A stretch of 64,000 nt of DNA from Aliirhizobium smilacinae. Lineage in GTDB: Bacteria; Pseudomonadota; Alphaproteobacteria; Rhizobiales; Rhizobiaceae. The stretch is taken from contig NZ_VDMN01000001.1 of assembly GCF_006335145.1 (NCBI RefSeq), forward strand, positions 1,550,001-1,614,000. The letters are read 5' to 3'. The notes beneath the pieces are model-generated. The model had not been told where the DNA came from, made no database searches, and saw nothing but the letters and a program-made list of their open reading frames with translations. The position numbers and the translations under genes are program-made. Below, one piece after another: positions 1-9,852 of the stretch; the first letter of the stretch is position 1; every line of letters starts with the position of its first letter.

Positions 1-35
1 GTCGATGTCGTCGACGTCGCGGAAGTGACGGTCAC
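1..35 (-). CDS. flgD: FlgD, hook-capping protein, N-terminal fragment (gene runs off the left edge)
   Basis: Only about eleven codons are visible. A GTG at 35..33 overlaps the flbT stop by 4 bases (GTGA) and opens a frame rich in Thr and Ser ([11 protein letters not shown]), as is usual for the start of rhizobial FlgD hook-assembly scaffold proteins. In related genomes flgD directly follows flbT, which is the main reason for the call. The frame is too short for a domain match, so the assignment rests on context. Confidence 0.55.
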   Translation of the reverse strand, partial: MTVTSATSTTS

Positions 36-478
36 CATAGAGCAATTTCCTTTCGCAGTTCCATAACCGCTGCGGGCGTGATCTCATTCTTGTTGAGAAT
101 GGCTTCCTCGACCGGATAAAGGGTGCGGATGGCCTTGAGCGCATCGAAGGGGCGGCCCGACGAGACCATGCTGTCGATCCGCTTCAGTTCAGAACGAACT
201 TCCTCGTTCTGGAAGCAGGCGACCAGCATGATGATCGACTTGCGGAAGAGCGCCATAGAGTGCTCTTTGCCTTCCGGATTGATCAGCATCATCTGGGCGA
301 TGAAATAAAGCTGCCGAAGCGGCGTCGTGGTTTGCTCCGGCTGAAGCACATGGTTTTCCAGGAGGAACGTCACGTCGTTGAGGAATTCGATCGAAACCTT
401 CCGATCCACCCGAAGGACGGCACCGTTGACGAAGATCTTTTCCCCGGATTTCAGCGAGAGGCGTAGCGTACTTTTCAT
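32..478 (-). CDS. flbT: FlbT, flagellin synthesis regulator
   Basis: A protein of 148 residues, the normal length for FlbT, a small cytoplasmic protein that controls flagellin expression after transcription (in Caulobacter it acts on the 5' leader of flagellin mRNA; in other alphaproteobacteria it can act positively). The N-terminus has the family's [18 protein letters not shown] pattern, followed by the [22 protein letters not shown] segment. It overlaps flaF by 4 bases, the usual flaF-flbT coupling. The conserved leader elements on the four flagellin genes in this window are possible targets, which is inference. Confidence 0.95.
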   Translation of the reverse strand: MKSTLRLSLKSGEKIFVNGAVLRVDRKVSIEFLNDVTFLLENHVLQPEQTTTPLRQLYFIAQMMLINPEGKEHSMALFRKSIIMLVACFQNEEVRSELKRIDSMVSSGRPFDALKAIRTLYPVEEAILNKNEITPAAVMELRKEIALW

Positions 479-822
479 TTAAGTCCATCCCGAATGATGA
501 TGGTTATGTCGATGATACCTTGGTAGTTGGTGGAGGTACGTCGGCGAATGTTTTCCAACTCCTTCAGTATCCATATTGCGATCGATATGAGATTGGCTCT
601 GACTTCCACACTGAGCTGGTTATCGGCGCTCCGGAGATCCTCGATCAACCTTATCCATACCCGTCTTGTGTAATAGACAGCCTCGATCGAATCCTTGTCG
701 TATTTGGCGCTTTGTTTCGCCACTTCCAAAAGCTCGATCGACCTTGCCAGGATCTGACGTTCTCGTTCGCGGGCAACAGTGAGATCATCCTCCATGATCT
801 CCGCGTATGAAAACTGAAACAT
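475..822 (-). CDS. flaF: FlaF, flagellar biosynthesis regulator
   Basis: 115 residues. The small FlaF family is found with FlbT in alphaproteobacteria and is needed for flagellin production or export. It begins [21 protein letters not shown] and is helical throughout, without membrane segments or a signal peptide. It lies 46 bases downstream of flgL and is translationally coupled to flbT (4-base overlap), so it belongs to the flgE-flgK-flgL-flaF-flbT-flgD string. Confidence 0.93.
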   Translation of the reverse strand: MFQFSYAEIMEDDLTVARERERQILARSIELLEVAKQSAKYDKDSIEAVYYTRRVWIRLIEDLRSADNQLSVEVRANLISIAIWILKELENIRRRTSTNYQGIIDITIIIRDGLK

Positions 823-868
823 TCAATTACCCTTCATGGTAGAGCGCGCATCGTCCACATGCCGATGA

Positions 869-1897
869 CTAGAGATAATCCGCGAGGCTCAAGCCTAAGA
901 TTCGAGAGGTGATCGAGTAAGAGGTTTCGACCTGGTTCAGCAGCGTCGACAGGCGCACAGAGGCCTCCTCCGTGTCCACACCCACCAAGCCCGTCAGCTG
1001 CGTATCGATGATCGTGATCTGGTTGTTCATGTATGTATTCGCTTTGTCGATGCGTTCCTGCGACAAACCAATTGCTGACTGCTGAGCAGTCACGCCGGAG
1101 ATTGCGGTGCCGGCATATTGCGTTGCCTTCTGGCTAACCACGGACAAGGCTCCGCTTCCGAGGCCGGCATTCGATAGCTGCGACGCTATCACAGAAGCGA
1201 GAACAAGGTTCTTGAAACCTTCGGAATTGGCGCTGGTGGATGTCGGTACGGTTTCCGAAGAGCTTATGCGCGTCATCATTACCGTGTCAGACGCGTTGGT
1301 CCAGGACGCCCAGTCGAAAGACGTTTCATAATCGGACAGAAACTGGCTCATCTGAGTGGCAGTGACATCGCTCGGGGAAGCGATTCCGTTTGCCGTCCTG
1401 AAGGCACCGAATGCCGTATTGAAGTCGTCAGTAACGTTGTCGATGAAGTCATCGTCGAACGTCTGCACATCCGTGGATATGCCGGAGAAAAGGTATTCGC
1501 CGTTGACGGCGGTGTTCGCATAGCTGACGAAATTCTCAAGAACCGACTTTGCGCTGTCGGCGGAAACCTTGAGGCTGTTGACGTCGGAATTGCCGCTCAG
1601 GGCGGTCAAGGCATCCAGCAGCGTCTGCCCCGCATCCGAGATGTTGGTCAGTGCGAGCTGCGACCCTTCCATTCTCGTCTCGGCGAAGGAATTCGAGGCG
1701 ATGACAGACTTGAGGCGGCTGCTCTCGCGCGAATAATCCAGGCTTGTCGAGGTGCGGGTTCCGAGTTCCAGCCCGACATCCGAGTAGGTGCCGGTCACCG
1801 CTTCGTCCTGCAGCTTGGTGATCTCCGTCATCGCGGTGGAGACGGTGGACTGCATGGACTGACTAATGGCGAGGGATGAGATAGACGTTGTTTTCAT
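869..1897 (-). CDS. flgL: FlgL, hook-filament junction protein (HAP3)
   Basis: 342 residues. FlgL forms the second junction ring between hook and filament. The N-terminal helix (MKTTSISSLAISQSMQSTVS onward) and the C-terminal helix (LNQVETSYSITSRILGLSLADYL) are flagellin-like coiled-coil segments, with a variable middle. It starts 2 bases after the flgK stop, so the two are surely co-translated. There is no signal peptide, as expected for a substrate of the flagellar export gate. Confidence 0.95.
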   Translation of the reverse strand: MKTTSISSLAISQSMQSTVSTAMTEITKLQDEAVTGTYSDVGLELGTRTSTSLDYSRESSRLKSVIASNSFAETRMEGSQLALTNISDAGQTLLDALTALSGNSDVNSLKVSADSAKSVLENFVSYANTAVNGEYLFSGISTDVQTFDDDFIDNVTDDFNTAFGAFRTANGIASPSDVTATQMSQFLSDYETSFDWASWTNASDTVMMTRISSSETVPTSTSANSEGFKNLVLASVIASQLSNAGLGSGALSVVSQKATQYAGTAISGVTAQQSAIGLSQERIDKANTYMNNQITIIDTQLTGLVGVDTEEASVRLSTLLNQVETSYSITSRILGLSLADYL

Positions 1898-1899
1898 GA

Positions 1900-3339
1900 C
1901 TAGCTAGCCGCCTGCATCAGTGCGCTGAGCATTTCGTCAATCGTCGAAAGCAGTTTCGTGGCTGCCTTGTAGGACTGCTCGATGTCCAGCAGGAGAATAA
2001 GTTCCTCGTCGAGATTCACGCCGGTTGCGTTGGCATAGGCTTCCTTTGCCCGCATCTGCATGGCCGAGGTGCTTTCCGCTGCCGAACTGGCGTTGCTTCG
2101 ATATTCCTGAACCCAGCCGACCGAGTCGGTCGAATATGCCAGAAGCGTGGCGCTGGTTGTTGATCCTGCGTTACCATCGAAGCTGACGGTTTCCTCAAAA
2201 CCTGCGAGATATTTGTAGAGAAGATCCGAAAAGCCGCTGGCATTTTCCGTGTTCTGGCTTACGCCGGAAATGTTGCCGTTTCTCAAGGTGGTCGGATCGG
2301 TCTGCGCGTTGGTGTTGACGGTAATCAGACCAGCAAGGCCGGACACGATCTGCGCGGTATCGAAATCGACGGGCGATCCGTCCTTGGTCGTGAACAGACC
2401 GGCGATATCGTTGGTACCGTCCGTTTCCGCGAAGACTCCGATCGTCACACGGGCAATTTCATCCAACTGTTCCTGGTAGGTCGGATAGACTTCGTCGCGA
2501 AGCTGCAACAGCGACTGAAGCGAGCCGCTGGCGCTCGTACTGCTGCCCTTGCCCTGAGCGAGTGCTACGCCATCGATATATACCGCGTTGCCATCGGTGG
2601 TCGCGTCCAGTGCCGCGCTCGCATCGAAGGTCACCGCGCGCGGTACTGTCTCGAACAGAGTGATCCCGCCACTGGTATAGAGCACCATATCGTTGCCGTC
2701 GCGGATCGTGCTCGAGACACCGACGATTTCGGAAATCTGCTTTACAAGGCTTTCACGTGTGTCGAGCGCATCATTAGCATCCTCACCCCTTGAAATCTTC
2801 TCCTTGACCTTGTCGTTGACCTTCTCGAAATCCTTCAAGAGCTGGTTCAACTTATCAACGGTCGTCGAGATTTCCGAATCCGCTTCGACGCGCAAGCCTT
2901 GTACAGCCGACGTCTGCTGATTGAGAGAGTTGGCAACATCGCCGGCAGCCGCGACAGCGGCAGCCGCCAACGTCACATCACTCGGCGATGTCGCATATGT
3001 ATCCAGCGCTTCGACGAGGGCAGCAAGATACTGCGAAGGCGTCGCCGAAGATTCGTTTCCGCCCATCACAGCGTCAAGAGATACCAGCCCCTTCAACAAA
3101 GCCTGCTGGCCCGCATCGTCGGCAATCGCCGACAATGTCTGCTTCAGCAGAGCCGCGTCCTCGGTACGTTCAAGCTTGACCGTGGTCGCGCCGGAATAAG
3201 GGTTCGTCGTCGTGACCGCAGTACGCCGATTGTAATCCTCAGTATTCGTATTGGACGTGTTGGTCGACACCGTGGCCGTTTGGGTCGCGGTGTTGCTCAG
3301 GATCGATTTCGTCGTATTAATTGCGGACGCGATGGACAT
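1900..3339 (-). CDS. flgK: FlgK, hook-filament junction protein (HAP1)
   Basis: 479 residues, within the short alphaproteobacterial range for FlgK. The conserved N-terminal segment (residues 1-40, including SNTNTEDYNRRT), a coiled-coil region around 130-200 (VDKLNQLLKDFEKVNDKVKEK), and a C-terminal LDIEQSYKAATKLLSTIDEML helix mark it clearly. The protein joins the hook to FlgL and the filament. It sits 18 bases after flgE in the same operon. Confidence 0.95.
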   Translation of the reverse strand: MSIASAINTTKSILSNTATQTATVSTNTSNTNTEDYNRRTAVTTTNPYSGATTVKLERTEDAALLKQTLSAIADDAGQQALLKGLVSLDAVMGGNESSATPSQYLAALVEALDTYATSPSDVTLAAAAVAAAGDVANSLNQQTSAVQGLRVEADSEISTTVDKLNQLLKDFEKVNDKVKEKISRGEDANDALDTRESLVKQISEIVGVSSTIRDGNDMVLYTSGGITLFETVPRAVTFDASAALDATTDGNAVYIDGVALAQGKGSSTSASGSLQSLLQLRDEVYPTYQEQLDEIARVTIGVFAETDGTNDIAGLFTTKDGSPVDFDTAQIVSGLAGLITVNTNAQTDPTTLRNGNISGVSQNTENASGFSDLLYKYLAGFEETVSFDGNAGSTTSATLLAYSTDSVGWVQEYRSNASSAAESTSAMQMRAKEAYANATGVNLDEELILLLDIEQSYKAATKLLSTIDEMLSALMQAAS

Positions 3340-3357
3340 TCAACTGGCTCCTACGCC

Positions 3358-4623
3358 TTATCGGGCGAGATTGATGAGAACATCCATCAGATCAGAGCCG
3401 GTCTGGAATACCTTGGAATTGGCCGTGTAGCTGCGCTGCGATTCGATCATTTCGGTCAGTTCGCTCGCGAGGTCGACGTTTGATGTTTCCAAGGCACCGG
3501 AAACGATTTCGCCAAACCCGGTTGTACCGGCAAAACCGATGGTCACGACACCCGAGTCAGCGGTCGGCTTGTAGACGTTGCCCGAATAGAGCTTGAGATT
3601 GTCCGGGCTCTGGACCGTTGCCATGGCAATTTGATAGAGAGCCTTCGGATCGCTCTTGGCATAGGTAGCGTAAACCGTACCGTCCGAATCAATCTCGATA
3701 CCGGTCATCGCTTCCGCCGGGCTGCCGTTGGCACTCCCCTTGGAGATGACAGAGTCGCTCGAGAGCTGGTTCATGCCGGAAAGATCGAACGAAATACCGT
3801 TGATGTCTATCGAGAGAGGCGTGGTATTTCCGTCAACGCTCACCAGACCCTTCGAATCGAACACCAAGTCGGCGGTGATGGCTGTGCTGGAATAAGGGAA
3901 GCTGCCGCTACCGGTCGTGCTTTTATCGGCAGCATTGTAAACTGCGACTTCCCAGGAATTATCGGCCGTCTTCGTGAAGTAGAAATCGTAGGTGACGGAT
4001 GCACCATATTCGTCATAGGTCGTCACCGAAGTCTTCAGGATGCTGTCCATGTTAACATCGGTGGTAGGGCTGTTGTCACTTGCCCAGCTGCCTGCAGCGA
4101 TTGCCTCGGCCGATTTGTTCAGGTTGCCGGTCAGCGAGCCGTTCGTCGTTGCAACGGCCGTAATGCTCGAATTGGAAGCCTTGACCGGCACAAGCCCATC
4201 GTAGGAATTGACAACGGTGGTGGGTGTGCCTCCATCAGCATCGTAACCGAGAAGCATATAACCAGCATCGTTGACAAGGTAACCTTCCTCGTCCGGTGTA
4301 AAAGAGCCCGCGCGCGTCAGGAAAATGTTGCCGGCCGTATCCTGAACGATGAAGAAACCTTCACCTTGGATCGCTAGGTCGGATCCGGACGTGGTATATT
4401 CAAGTGCGCCTTGCTCAGAAACGGAATAACGAACCTTCGTCTCGACGCCGCCGGAATTGTAGTTTCCGGAGGTGGACGGAAGAACCAGTGACGAAAAAGC
4501 GGTCGAAGCGCCTTTGTAGGCTGTCGTGCTCGAGTTCGCGATATTGTCACCGACCGTCCCCAGGCGGTTCGCCTGAGCATTCATGCCCGAAACGGCGGTC
4601 TTCATGGTTCCAAAAATGCTCAT
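3358..4623 (-). CDS. flgE: FlgE, flagellar hook protein
   Basis: 421 residues from the chosen ATG at 4623 (MSIFGTMKTAVSGMNAQAN), which has a purine-rich GCGAGGA upstream; a longer frame reaching 4740 adds 39 residues without family resemblance. Hook subunit: the flg_bb_rod motif near the N-terminus (NRLGTVGDNIANSSTTAYKG) and the C-terminal ETSNVDLASELTEMIESQRSYTANSKVFQ block are diagnostic. First gene of the flgE-flgK-flgL-flaF-flbT-flgD operon, lying directly downstream of rem copy 1. The 218-base leader between it and rem1 holds the rem1 terminator and a 7-bp hairpin (4779-4785 with 4797-4803) that could be part of its own control region. Confidence 0.95.
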   Translation of the reverse strand: MSIFGTMKTAVSGMNAQANRLGTVGDNIANSSTTAYKGASTAFSSLVLPSTSGNYNSGGVETKVRYSVSEQGALEYTTSGSDLAIQGEGFFIVQDTAGNIFLTRAGSFTPDEEGYLVNDAGYMLLGYDADGGTPTTVVNSYDGLVPVKASNSSITAVATTNGSLTGNLNKSAEAIAAGSWASDNSPTTDVNMDSILKTSVTTYDEYGASVTYDFYFTKTADNSWEVAVYNAADKSTTGSGSFPYSSTAITADLVFDSKGLVSVDGNTTPLSIDINGISFDLSGMNQLSSDSVISKGSANGSPAEAMTGIEIDSDGTVYATYAKSDPKALYQIAMATVQSPDNLKLYSGNVYKPTADSGVVTIGFAGTTGFGEIVSGALETSNVDLASELTEMIESQRSYTANSKVFQTGSDLMDVLINLAR

Positions 4624-4809
4624 TTCGAATCCTCGCTGTGATAGTCGCTCCACATTAGGTGCCGGTCCTTGCGTGAAGCTGTCTGAAAACGGTGGGCTGA
4701 AAATTGGGGAAACTATTTTCGAAGACGCGGCGGCCACCAAGTGCAGGCGGCGAAACTAACAATCGAAACGACTAAAAGCGGCCGGACATAAAATACCCGG
4801 CCGAGTTAC

Positions 4810-4836
4810 AAAAAAGGGGCGATCCAGATCGCCCCT
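4810..4836 (-). terminator. Rho-independent terminator of rem copy 1
   Basis: On the minus strand GGGGCGATC (4835..4827) pairs with GATCGCCCC (4824..4816) around a 2-base loop, flanked by one more A-T pair and followed by six T (A run at 4810-4815 on the plus strand). It begins 6 bases after the rem1 stop codon. It separates rem1 from flgE. Copy 2 of rem does not carry this structure. Confidence 0.85.
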
Positions 4837-4841
4837 CGCCG

Positions 4842-5513
4842 TCAATTCCAGTCGATGCAATATCCGAGGAAGCGCTTTGAATCGATCGGATCGGTTCCGA
4901 GCTTCTTGCGGAGTTTCTTGCGCAGCTTGCTGATATGGCTCTCGACGACGTTTTCCTCAACGTCCTCATCGAAGATGCCGTAGATGGCGGAGAAGATCTG
5001 CGCCTTGGAAACACGACGGCCGCGGTTGGCGACCAGATATTCGAGAATACGACGCTCGCGGCGCGGCAGCGGGAAGACGTCACCGGAAATCTCGGGATCG
5101 CGGCCGTCGGAATAGACGCGGATCGAACCGATGTCGGTATAATTGGAAATGGCCGACAGACGACGACGGATGGCGGCGGCGCGGGCCAGGATCTCACGTG
5201 GATGAACGGGCTTGCGGACAACATCATCGACGCCGGCATCGAAAAGCGCCAGCGTCGCCTCAAGCGATGGCTGGTCGGAGACGGCGATGACCGGTGCGGT
5301 GGAGCGATCACGGATGGTGCGCGGCAGATCGCAGGGGCCGGTGGTCTGGCCGATCAGGAATGCCTCTATCGCATGAATGTCGGCATCGGCTGCAGAGTTG
5401 ACCCACTCGCCGAACTCGACGGGATCGAAGCCTGCCGACGGAATGCCTTCGCGTCCGAACAGGGATGTGTAACCTTGCGTTACGAGCTCTCGCTCATCAA
5501 CCACGACGATCAT
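4842..5513 (-). CDS. rem: Rem, orphan OmpR-type motility activator, copy 1
   Basis: 223 residues: an N-terminal receiver-like domain (about 1-115) and a C-terminal winged-helix DNA-binding domain (about 125-220, with [25 protein letters not shown] and [18 protein letters not shown]). In Sinorhizobium meliloti Rem is the class-IB activator, switched on by VisN/VisR and itself switching on flagellar and motor operons; Brucella FtcR is the same family. The receiver is degenerate: no clear acceptor Asp is visible, and Glu50 (HAIEAFLIG) sits about where it should be. This copy lies upstream of flgE, the ancestral downstream neighbour. Protein and coding DNA are identical to copy 2 at 14573-15244. 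Confidence 0.93.
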   Translation of the reverse strand: MIVVVDERELVTQGYTSLFGREGIPSAGFDPVEFGEWVNSAADADIHAIEAFLIGQTTGPCDLPRTIRDRSTAPVIAVSDQPSLEATLALFDAGVDDVVRKPVHPREILARAAAIRRRLSAISNYTDIGSIRVYSDGRDPEISGDVFPLPRRERRILEYLVANRGRRVSKAQIFSAIYGIFDEDVEENVVESHISKLRKKLRKKLGTDPIDSKRFLGYCIDWN

Positions 5514-5581
5514 TCATCCATCTCCGAATCAGCAGCGTTCATGTGCTGGACCATGAGTACGAATCGTGAGAGTCGGCCACA

Positions 5582-5662
5582 ATTATAGGAAGTTGCAGGG
5601 ACTAATTAATAATTGATTAACCATGGCACTCCGATTTGCCCCACATCTAGTGGGTCAAATCG
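5582..5662 (-). promoter_or_regulatory. rem1 promoter region: TATAAT box, AT-rich dyad and 31-bp dyad
   Basis: Reading towards rem1 on the minus strand: a 31-bp imperfect palindrome at 5632-5662 (arms CGATTTG-c-CCCAC and GTGGG-t-CAAATCG around ATCTA), then an AT-rich inverted repeat TTAAT-N5-ATTAA at 5606-5620, then TATAAT at 5587..5582, about 70 bases before the start codon. No good -35 box stands 16-18 bases upstream of TATAAT, which fits an activator-dependent promoter. VisN/VisR is the known activator of rem in S. meliloti, so these dyads are candidate binding sites; that is inference. Confidence 0.5.
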
Positions 5663-5873
5663 ACAGAGGCACAATTTTTCTAGGGGATATCACGAAGTGA
5701 TGTCGGATATCGGCAAGACTCCATTTGACACGCCTCATTCTTGCCAGACTCGCAACAGGCGAACGTCTGCAAAAACAAAAACAACCCAAGATTGTTAAAT
5801 TCAAGTCACCGCGGCTTGAAAGCTGTGAATACCGGATCTGCGTTCGCGAGACCCATCAACGACATTTCCCTGC

Positions 5874-7034
<1,161 letters not shown>

Positions 7035-7051
7035 CTACACTATCAAAACCG

Positions 7052-7582
7052 CTAATGTGAAGGAGCAGCTTTGCCGCCTGCTGCAGGTGCGGGCTCCGGC
7101 GGCACGATCTTCTTGGACGCCATCTTCTGGTTCGATTTCCCGTTCAGGTCGGCCTTGGAGAGATAATCGAGCTGTTCGAAAATCACCGCCGTCACCAGTG
7201 CATCGCCGGCGCGGGCATTGAGGTCGTCCTTGATCTTCTTTCTCAGACCCTCGACATCCAGGTTACCCGCCTTCGGCAGATCGATCATCTTGTTGCCCAC
7301 CAGAACGGTGTAGAGCTCGTCCGTGATATAGGGCGCGACCGGAATATGGGTTTTCGCTGCCTTCTCCTGATCGACCATAACCGAAACCTTGGTGAGGAAA
7401 TAGCCCGTCACGGCTCCTTCAGTCACGACGGGAATGCTCAAGGTTTCGCCCGCAACGTAGGCCGGCGGAATGACCGGCTTGGCGGCTTCTACGCCGGAGG
7501 CGCCCGACAGGGTGACGGCCGCATATACCCCGCCCAGCGAGATGATGCATACCCAGACGCCGATCAGGACAATCTTGATCAT
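7052..7582 (-). CDS. FliL-like single-pass membrane protein of unknown function
   Basis: 176 residues. One N-terminal hydrophobic segment (about residues 3-24, IVLIGVWVCIISLGGVYAAV) anchors a periplasmic domain; the C-terminus is rich in Pro, Ala and Lys. The pattern at about residues 105-150 (LDVEGLRKKIKDDLNARAGD, then VTAVIFEQLDYL) resembles the FliL ending, where a helix precedes a strand that ends the domain. A clear fliL lies elsewhere at 29804-30301, so this would be a second, divergent member. It overlaps the upstream FlgN-like gene by 4 bases, placing it in the export-gate operon. The FliL relationship is an inference from shape. Confidence 0.6.
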   Translation of the reverse strand: MIKIVLIGVWVCIISLGGVYAAVTLSGASGVEAAKPVIPPAYVAGETLSIPVVTEGAVTGYFLTKVSVMVDQEKAAKTHIPVAPYITDELYTVLVGNKMIDLPKAGNLDVEGLRKKIKDDLNARAGDALVTAVIFEQLDYLSKADLNGKSNQKMASKKIVPPEPAPAAGGKAAPSH

Positions 7583-7947
7583 CTATCAGCCCGGACGAGA
7601 AACTGTTCCTGCGAATAGGTACCGTCGTCGTCGGCGCTGCGAACAGCGTTCTTCAGAAGTTCGGCAACCGCGCGCACTGCGCGCATATGGGCTTCTACAC
7701 GGCGCTCGTTCAGCTTCAGCTTGGCCTTGAGCGCATGCAGCTGATCCAGGTGGGCCGCCGTGATGTCGTTTCGGTCGCTGGCACGGAACAGCATCGTCAG
7801 TTCGTAGAGGCAGCGGCTCTTGTGTGCATTCGAAAGCTTGAAATCGAAGTCTGGATCGGTGCCGATCCGCTGGTTTTCGTTTTCGATGATCACATCAAGA
7901 CGACCGAGAACCGCCTTGATGCGGTACTCGCTGTTCAACACTTCCAT
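7579..7947 (-). CDS. FlgN-like flagellar export chaperone candidate
   Basis: 122 residues from the ATG at 7947 (MEVLNSEYRIKAVLGRLD), chosen because AGGGAG stands 9 bases upstream; ATG at 7968 or TTG at 7977 would extend it by 7 or 10 residues and overlap flgJ. Soluble, helical and charged, with no membrane segment. Length, helical character and position after flgJ fit FlgN, the chaperone of the FlgK/FlgL junction proteins, but sequence conservation in this family is weak. It is translationally coupled to the FliL-like gene (4-base overlap). Confidence 0.6.
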   Translation of the reverse strand: MEVLNSEYRIKAVLGRLDVIIENENQRIGTDPDFDFKLSNAHKSRCLYELTMLFRASDRNDITAAHLDQLHALKAKLKLNERRVEAHMRAVRAVAELLKNAVRSADDDGTYSQEQFLVRADR

Positions 7948-7973
7948 GGAATCGTTCTCCCTCGGCATTTTCT

Positions 7974-8540
7974 TCAAGCCGCGTCGTTATCTGTTTTTTC
8001 GATGGCGCCCGGCGATATCAGCGTACGGCGTTCAAAATCCGTGATCATGCTGACCGCCTTGGCCTTGTCATTCTGGTCGGTCGTGTTGTTCGGCACTTCA
8101 AGACGCTGCTTGTTCAGCGCCTGTGCGAAAACCTGTTCCGCAATACCGATGCCGCCACGCTTGGAAACCGAGTCGGCCATCTGCTCGGCCATCATGCTCT
8201 TCCAGAATTCACCGGCAGAGCCCTTGCCGTAAACAGCCTCGCTGTCGGATGGCATCATATCCTTGAGGAAGGTCGTCAGGACGCTGGATTCGAACTTCCG
8301 GTAGACTTCCGGAACCGGCTCCTTGCCCGTGGCATGCTGAATATTGCCGACACCGGCTTTTGCCGCGTCGCTTGCACCGGCACCCAGCATGGATGCAAAC
8401 CCGGCATTGCTTGCCGTCAGCACCGATGCCTGATGTTCGGCGCTTACAGAGCGCAGCTTTTCGCGTGCTGCCAGCATGCTGTTCGGATCGGCTGCCTTGA
8501 CTACGTCGAGCACAAGATCGCTGGGGGGAGATATGGCCAC
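7974..8540 (-). CDS. flgJ: FlgJ-like rod-binding protein (single domain, no muramidase)
   Basis: 188 residues. The central part holds the rod-binding domain signature (about residues 78-145: YRKFESSVLTTFLKDMMPSD, then GSAGEFWKSMMAEQMADSVSKRGGIGIAEQVF). The C-terminal muramidase domain of enterobacterial FlgJ is missing, which is the norm in alphaproteobacteria. FlgJ acts as a rod-assembly scaffold in the periplasm and recruits a separate lytic enzyme; the transglycosylase at 15512-16108 is the obvious partner. It sits 140 bases after the FliJ-like gene. Confidence 0.88.
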   Translation of the reverse strand: MAISPPSDLVLDVVKAADPNSMLAAREKLRSVSAEHQASVLTASNAGFASMLGAGASDAAKAGVGNIQHATGKEPVPEVYRKFESSVLTTFLKDMMPSDSEAVYGKGSAGEFWKSMMAEQMADSVSKRGGIGIAEQVFAQALNKQRLEVPNNTTDQNDKAKAVSMITDFERRTLISPGAIEKTDNDAA

Positions 8541-8680
8541 GTCGTTTCCCTCTTGCTGGCGCGTCAGTCAAAAACCGGAACGATTTTCGGACTTACGATA
8601 CGCAGACCTCAGTGTCACAGCGTCTTGGTGAACCCATGAACGGCGCACAACACTGTAAAATCGAGGGGGATGTTGCCATC

Positions 8681-9091
8681 CTAACCTTGCTGGAAGCTGG
8701 CGTCCTTCAATGTGATCATCATCTCAAGCAAGTTGTAGACGGCATCGTCTTCGCTCGCGCGCTGTTCCTGCTCCAAAGCTTCCTTGCGCCGCTCGTCCAG
8801 CTTGTCTCCCTTGCTGCGCTCCTTGGCCAGGCGCGTTTCCTGAGAGCGTCGTGCCGCCATGAGCTGTTTTTCTTCCGTTGCCAGGCGAGAGAACCGGCCC
8901 AGATAATGGCGCGAAAGACCACGGTGGATCGGATCGAGCGAGGTCATGACATTTGCCGTCAATTCCATTGCGGCATTCACTTCCTCACCTTGGCGAACGA
9001 TGATCGCGAGCTCGTTCTCGATCATCTTCTCCATATGCCGCTGAACGCCGACAAGGCGCTTGAGCTTCTTCGATCTGTCGAGATCCGCCAT
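8681..9091 (-). CDS. FliJ-like flagellar protein
   Basis: 136 residues from the ATG at 9091 (MADLDRSKKLKRLVGVQRHMEK). The frame stays open upstream through fliR in another frame, but the operon context and the 8-base gap to the fliR stop support this start. The whole protein is one long charged coiled coil (RRSQETRLAKERSKGDKLDE and neighbours), like FliJ, which sits between the FliI ATPase ring and FlhA. FliJ is poorly conserved in sequence, so the call rests on length, coiled-coil form and the position beside fliR/flhA. Confidence 0.65.
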   Translation of the reverse strand: MADLDRSKKLKRLVGVQRHMEKMIENELAIIVRQGEEVNAAMELTANVMTSLDPIHRGLSRHYLGRFSRLATEEKQLMAARRSQETRLAKERSKGDKLDERRKEALEQEQRASEDDAVYNLLEMMITLKDASFQQG

Positions 9092-9099
9092 TACCGCTC

Positions 9100-9852
9100 C
9101 TATAGATTGCTGAAGATGACGAAGAAGCCATCGGCGAACTGATCGAGCATCGCCGCTATGCCGAAGTAAATCAGCAGGATGCCACCCGCGAGTGCAAAGG
9201 GCGTGGAAATGAAATAGAGGGGAATCTGCGGCGCCAGCTTGTTGATGAGGCCGATGACCACGTTGAACAGAAGACCGTAGAGAATGAAGGGGCTGGCAAG
9301 CCTGAGCATGATCGTGAACGAGGCAGCCAGCGTGTCCGTCAAGCTGATCAGCGATCGCTGCGCGCCGATCAGCGAGCCGACGGGAATGGTCCTGTACGAT
9401 TCGGCCAGCGCCTTGATCATGTAGTGATGGAAGTCGAGAACGAAGAGAACGAGCAGCGCGCCCGTCGCGAGAAGACTGGTCAACGAGTTGTCGGAACTGT
9501 CTTCGAATATATCCCCTGTCGGCGTGGCGTTGAACGAGATGGCCATGCTGATGGCTGCCCCTGCGAACTGGATGCCGAGAACATAGATGCGTGCGACAAG
9601 GCCGAAAATCACGCCTGTCAACGTCTCGCAGAAGATCGTCACCATGTACGTCTCGGGTGCAGCCGACGCCGGCGGATAGAGGACATCCCAGAACAAAGGC
9701 AAAAGCGCCAGCGATAACGCCAGCGCCAGAAAGAGCCTGATCTGCATCGGCAGACGTGCCGATGAAAATCCTGGCATGACCATCACGCATCCGCCTATTC
9801 GGCAGAATGCCAGGAAAAGCGCCATGATGGCGCCCTGCGGATCGGGGATCAT
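9100..9852 (-). CDS. fliR: FliR, flagellar export gate subunit
   Basis: 250 residues with about six hydrophobic membrane segments spread through the protein. FliR packs with FliP and FliQ into the export channel at the centre of the MS ring. The N-terminus ([27 protein letters not shown]) and the ending with FVIFSNL are typical. It overlaps the flhA stop by 4 bases. Rhizobial order is usually fliQ-flhA-fliR; here fliQ is not next to flhA. Confidence 0.95.
   Translation of the reverse strand: MIPDPQGAIMALFLAFCRIGGCVMVMPGFSSARLPMQIRLFLALALSLALLPLFWDVLYPPASAAPETYMVTIFCETLTGVIFGLVARIYVLGIQFAGAAISMAISFNATPTGDIFEDSSDNSLTSLLATGALLVLFVLDFHHYMIKALAESYRTIPVGSLIGAQRSLISLTDTLAASFTIMLRLASPFILYGLLFNVVIGLINKLAPQIPLYFISTPFALAGGILLIYFGIAAMLDQFADGFFVIFSNL

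Larger units (their letters stand above)
4842..5687. repeat. Long direct repeat, copy A (rem gene plus upstream region)
   Basis: 846 bases match 14573-15418 at a constant offset of 9,731. By eye there are four mismatches (5567, 5656, 5669, 5682), all outside the coding sequence. The left boundary is exactly the rem stop codon. To the right the match decays but is still recognisable to about 5765, for instance the TTTGACA block at 5724-5730 against 15456-15462. No inverted ends, target duplication or transposase are seen. Confidence 0.95.

Noticed and set aside
4935..5588. Plus-strand frame opposite rem1 (repeated opposite rem2)
   Set aside because: It is identical in both copies only because the DNA is duplicated; no domain, and it is explained by codon structure of rem.
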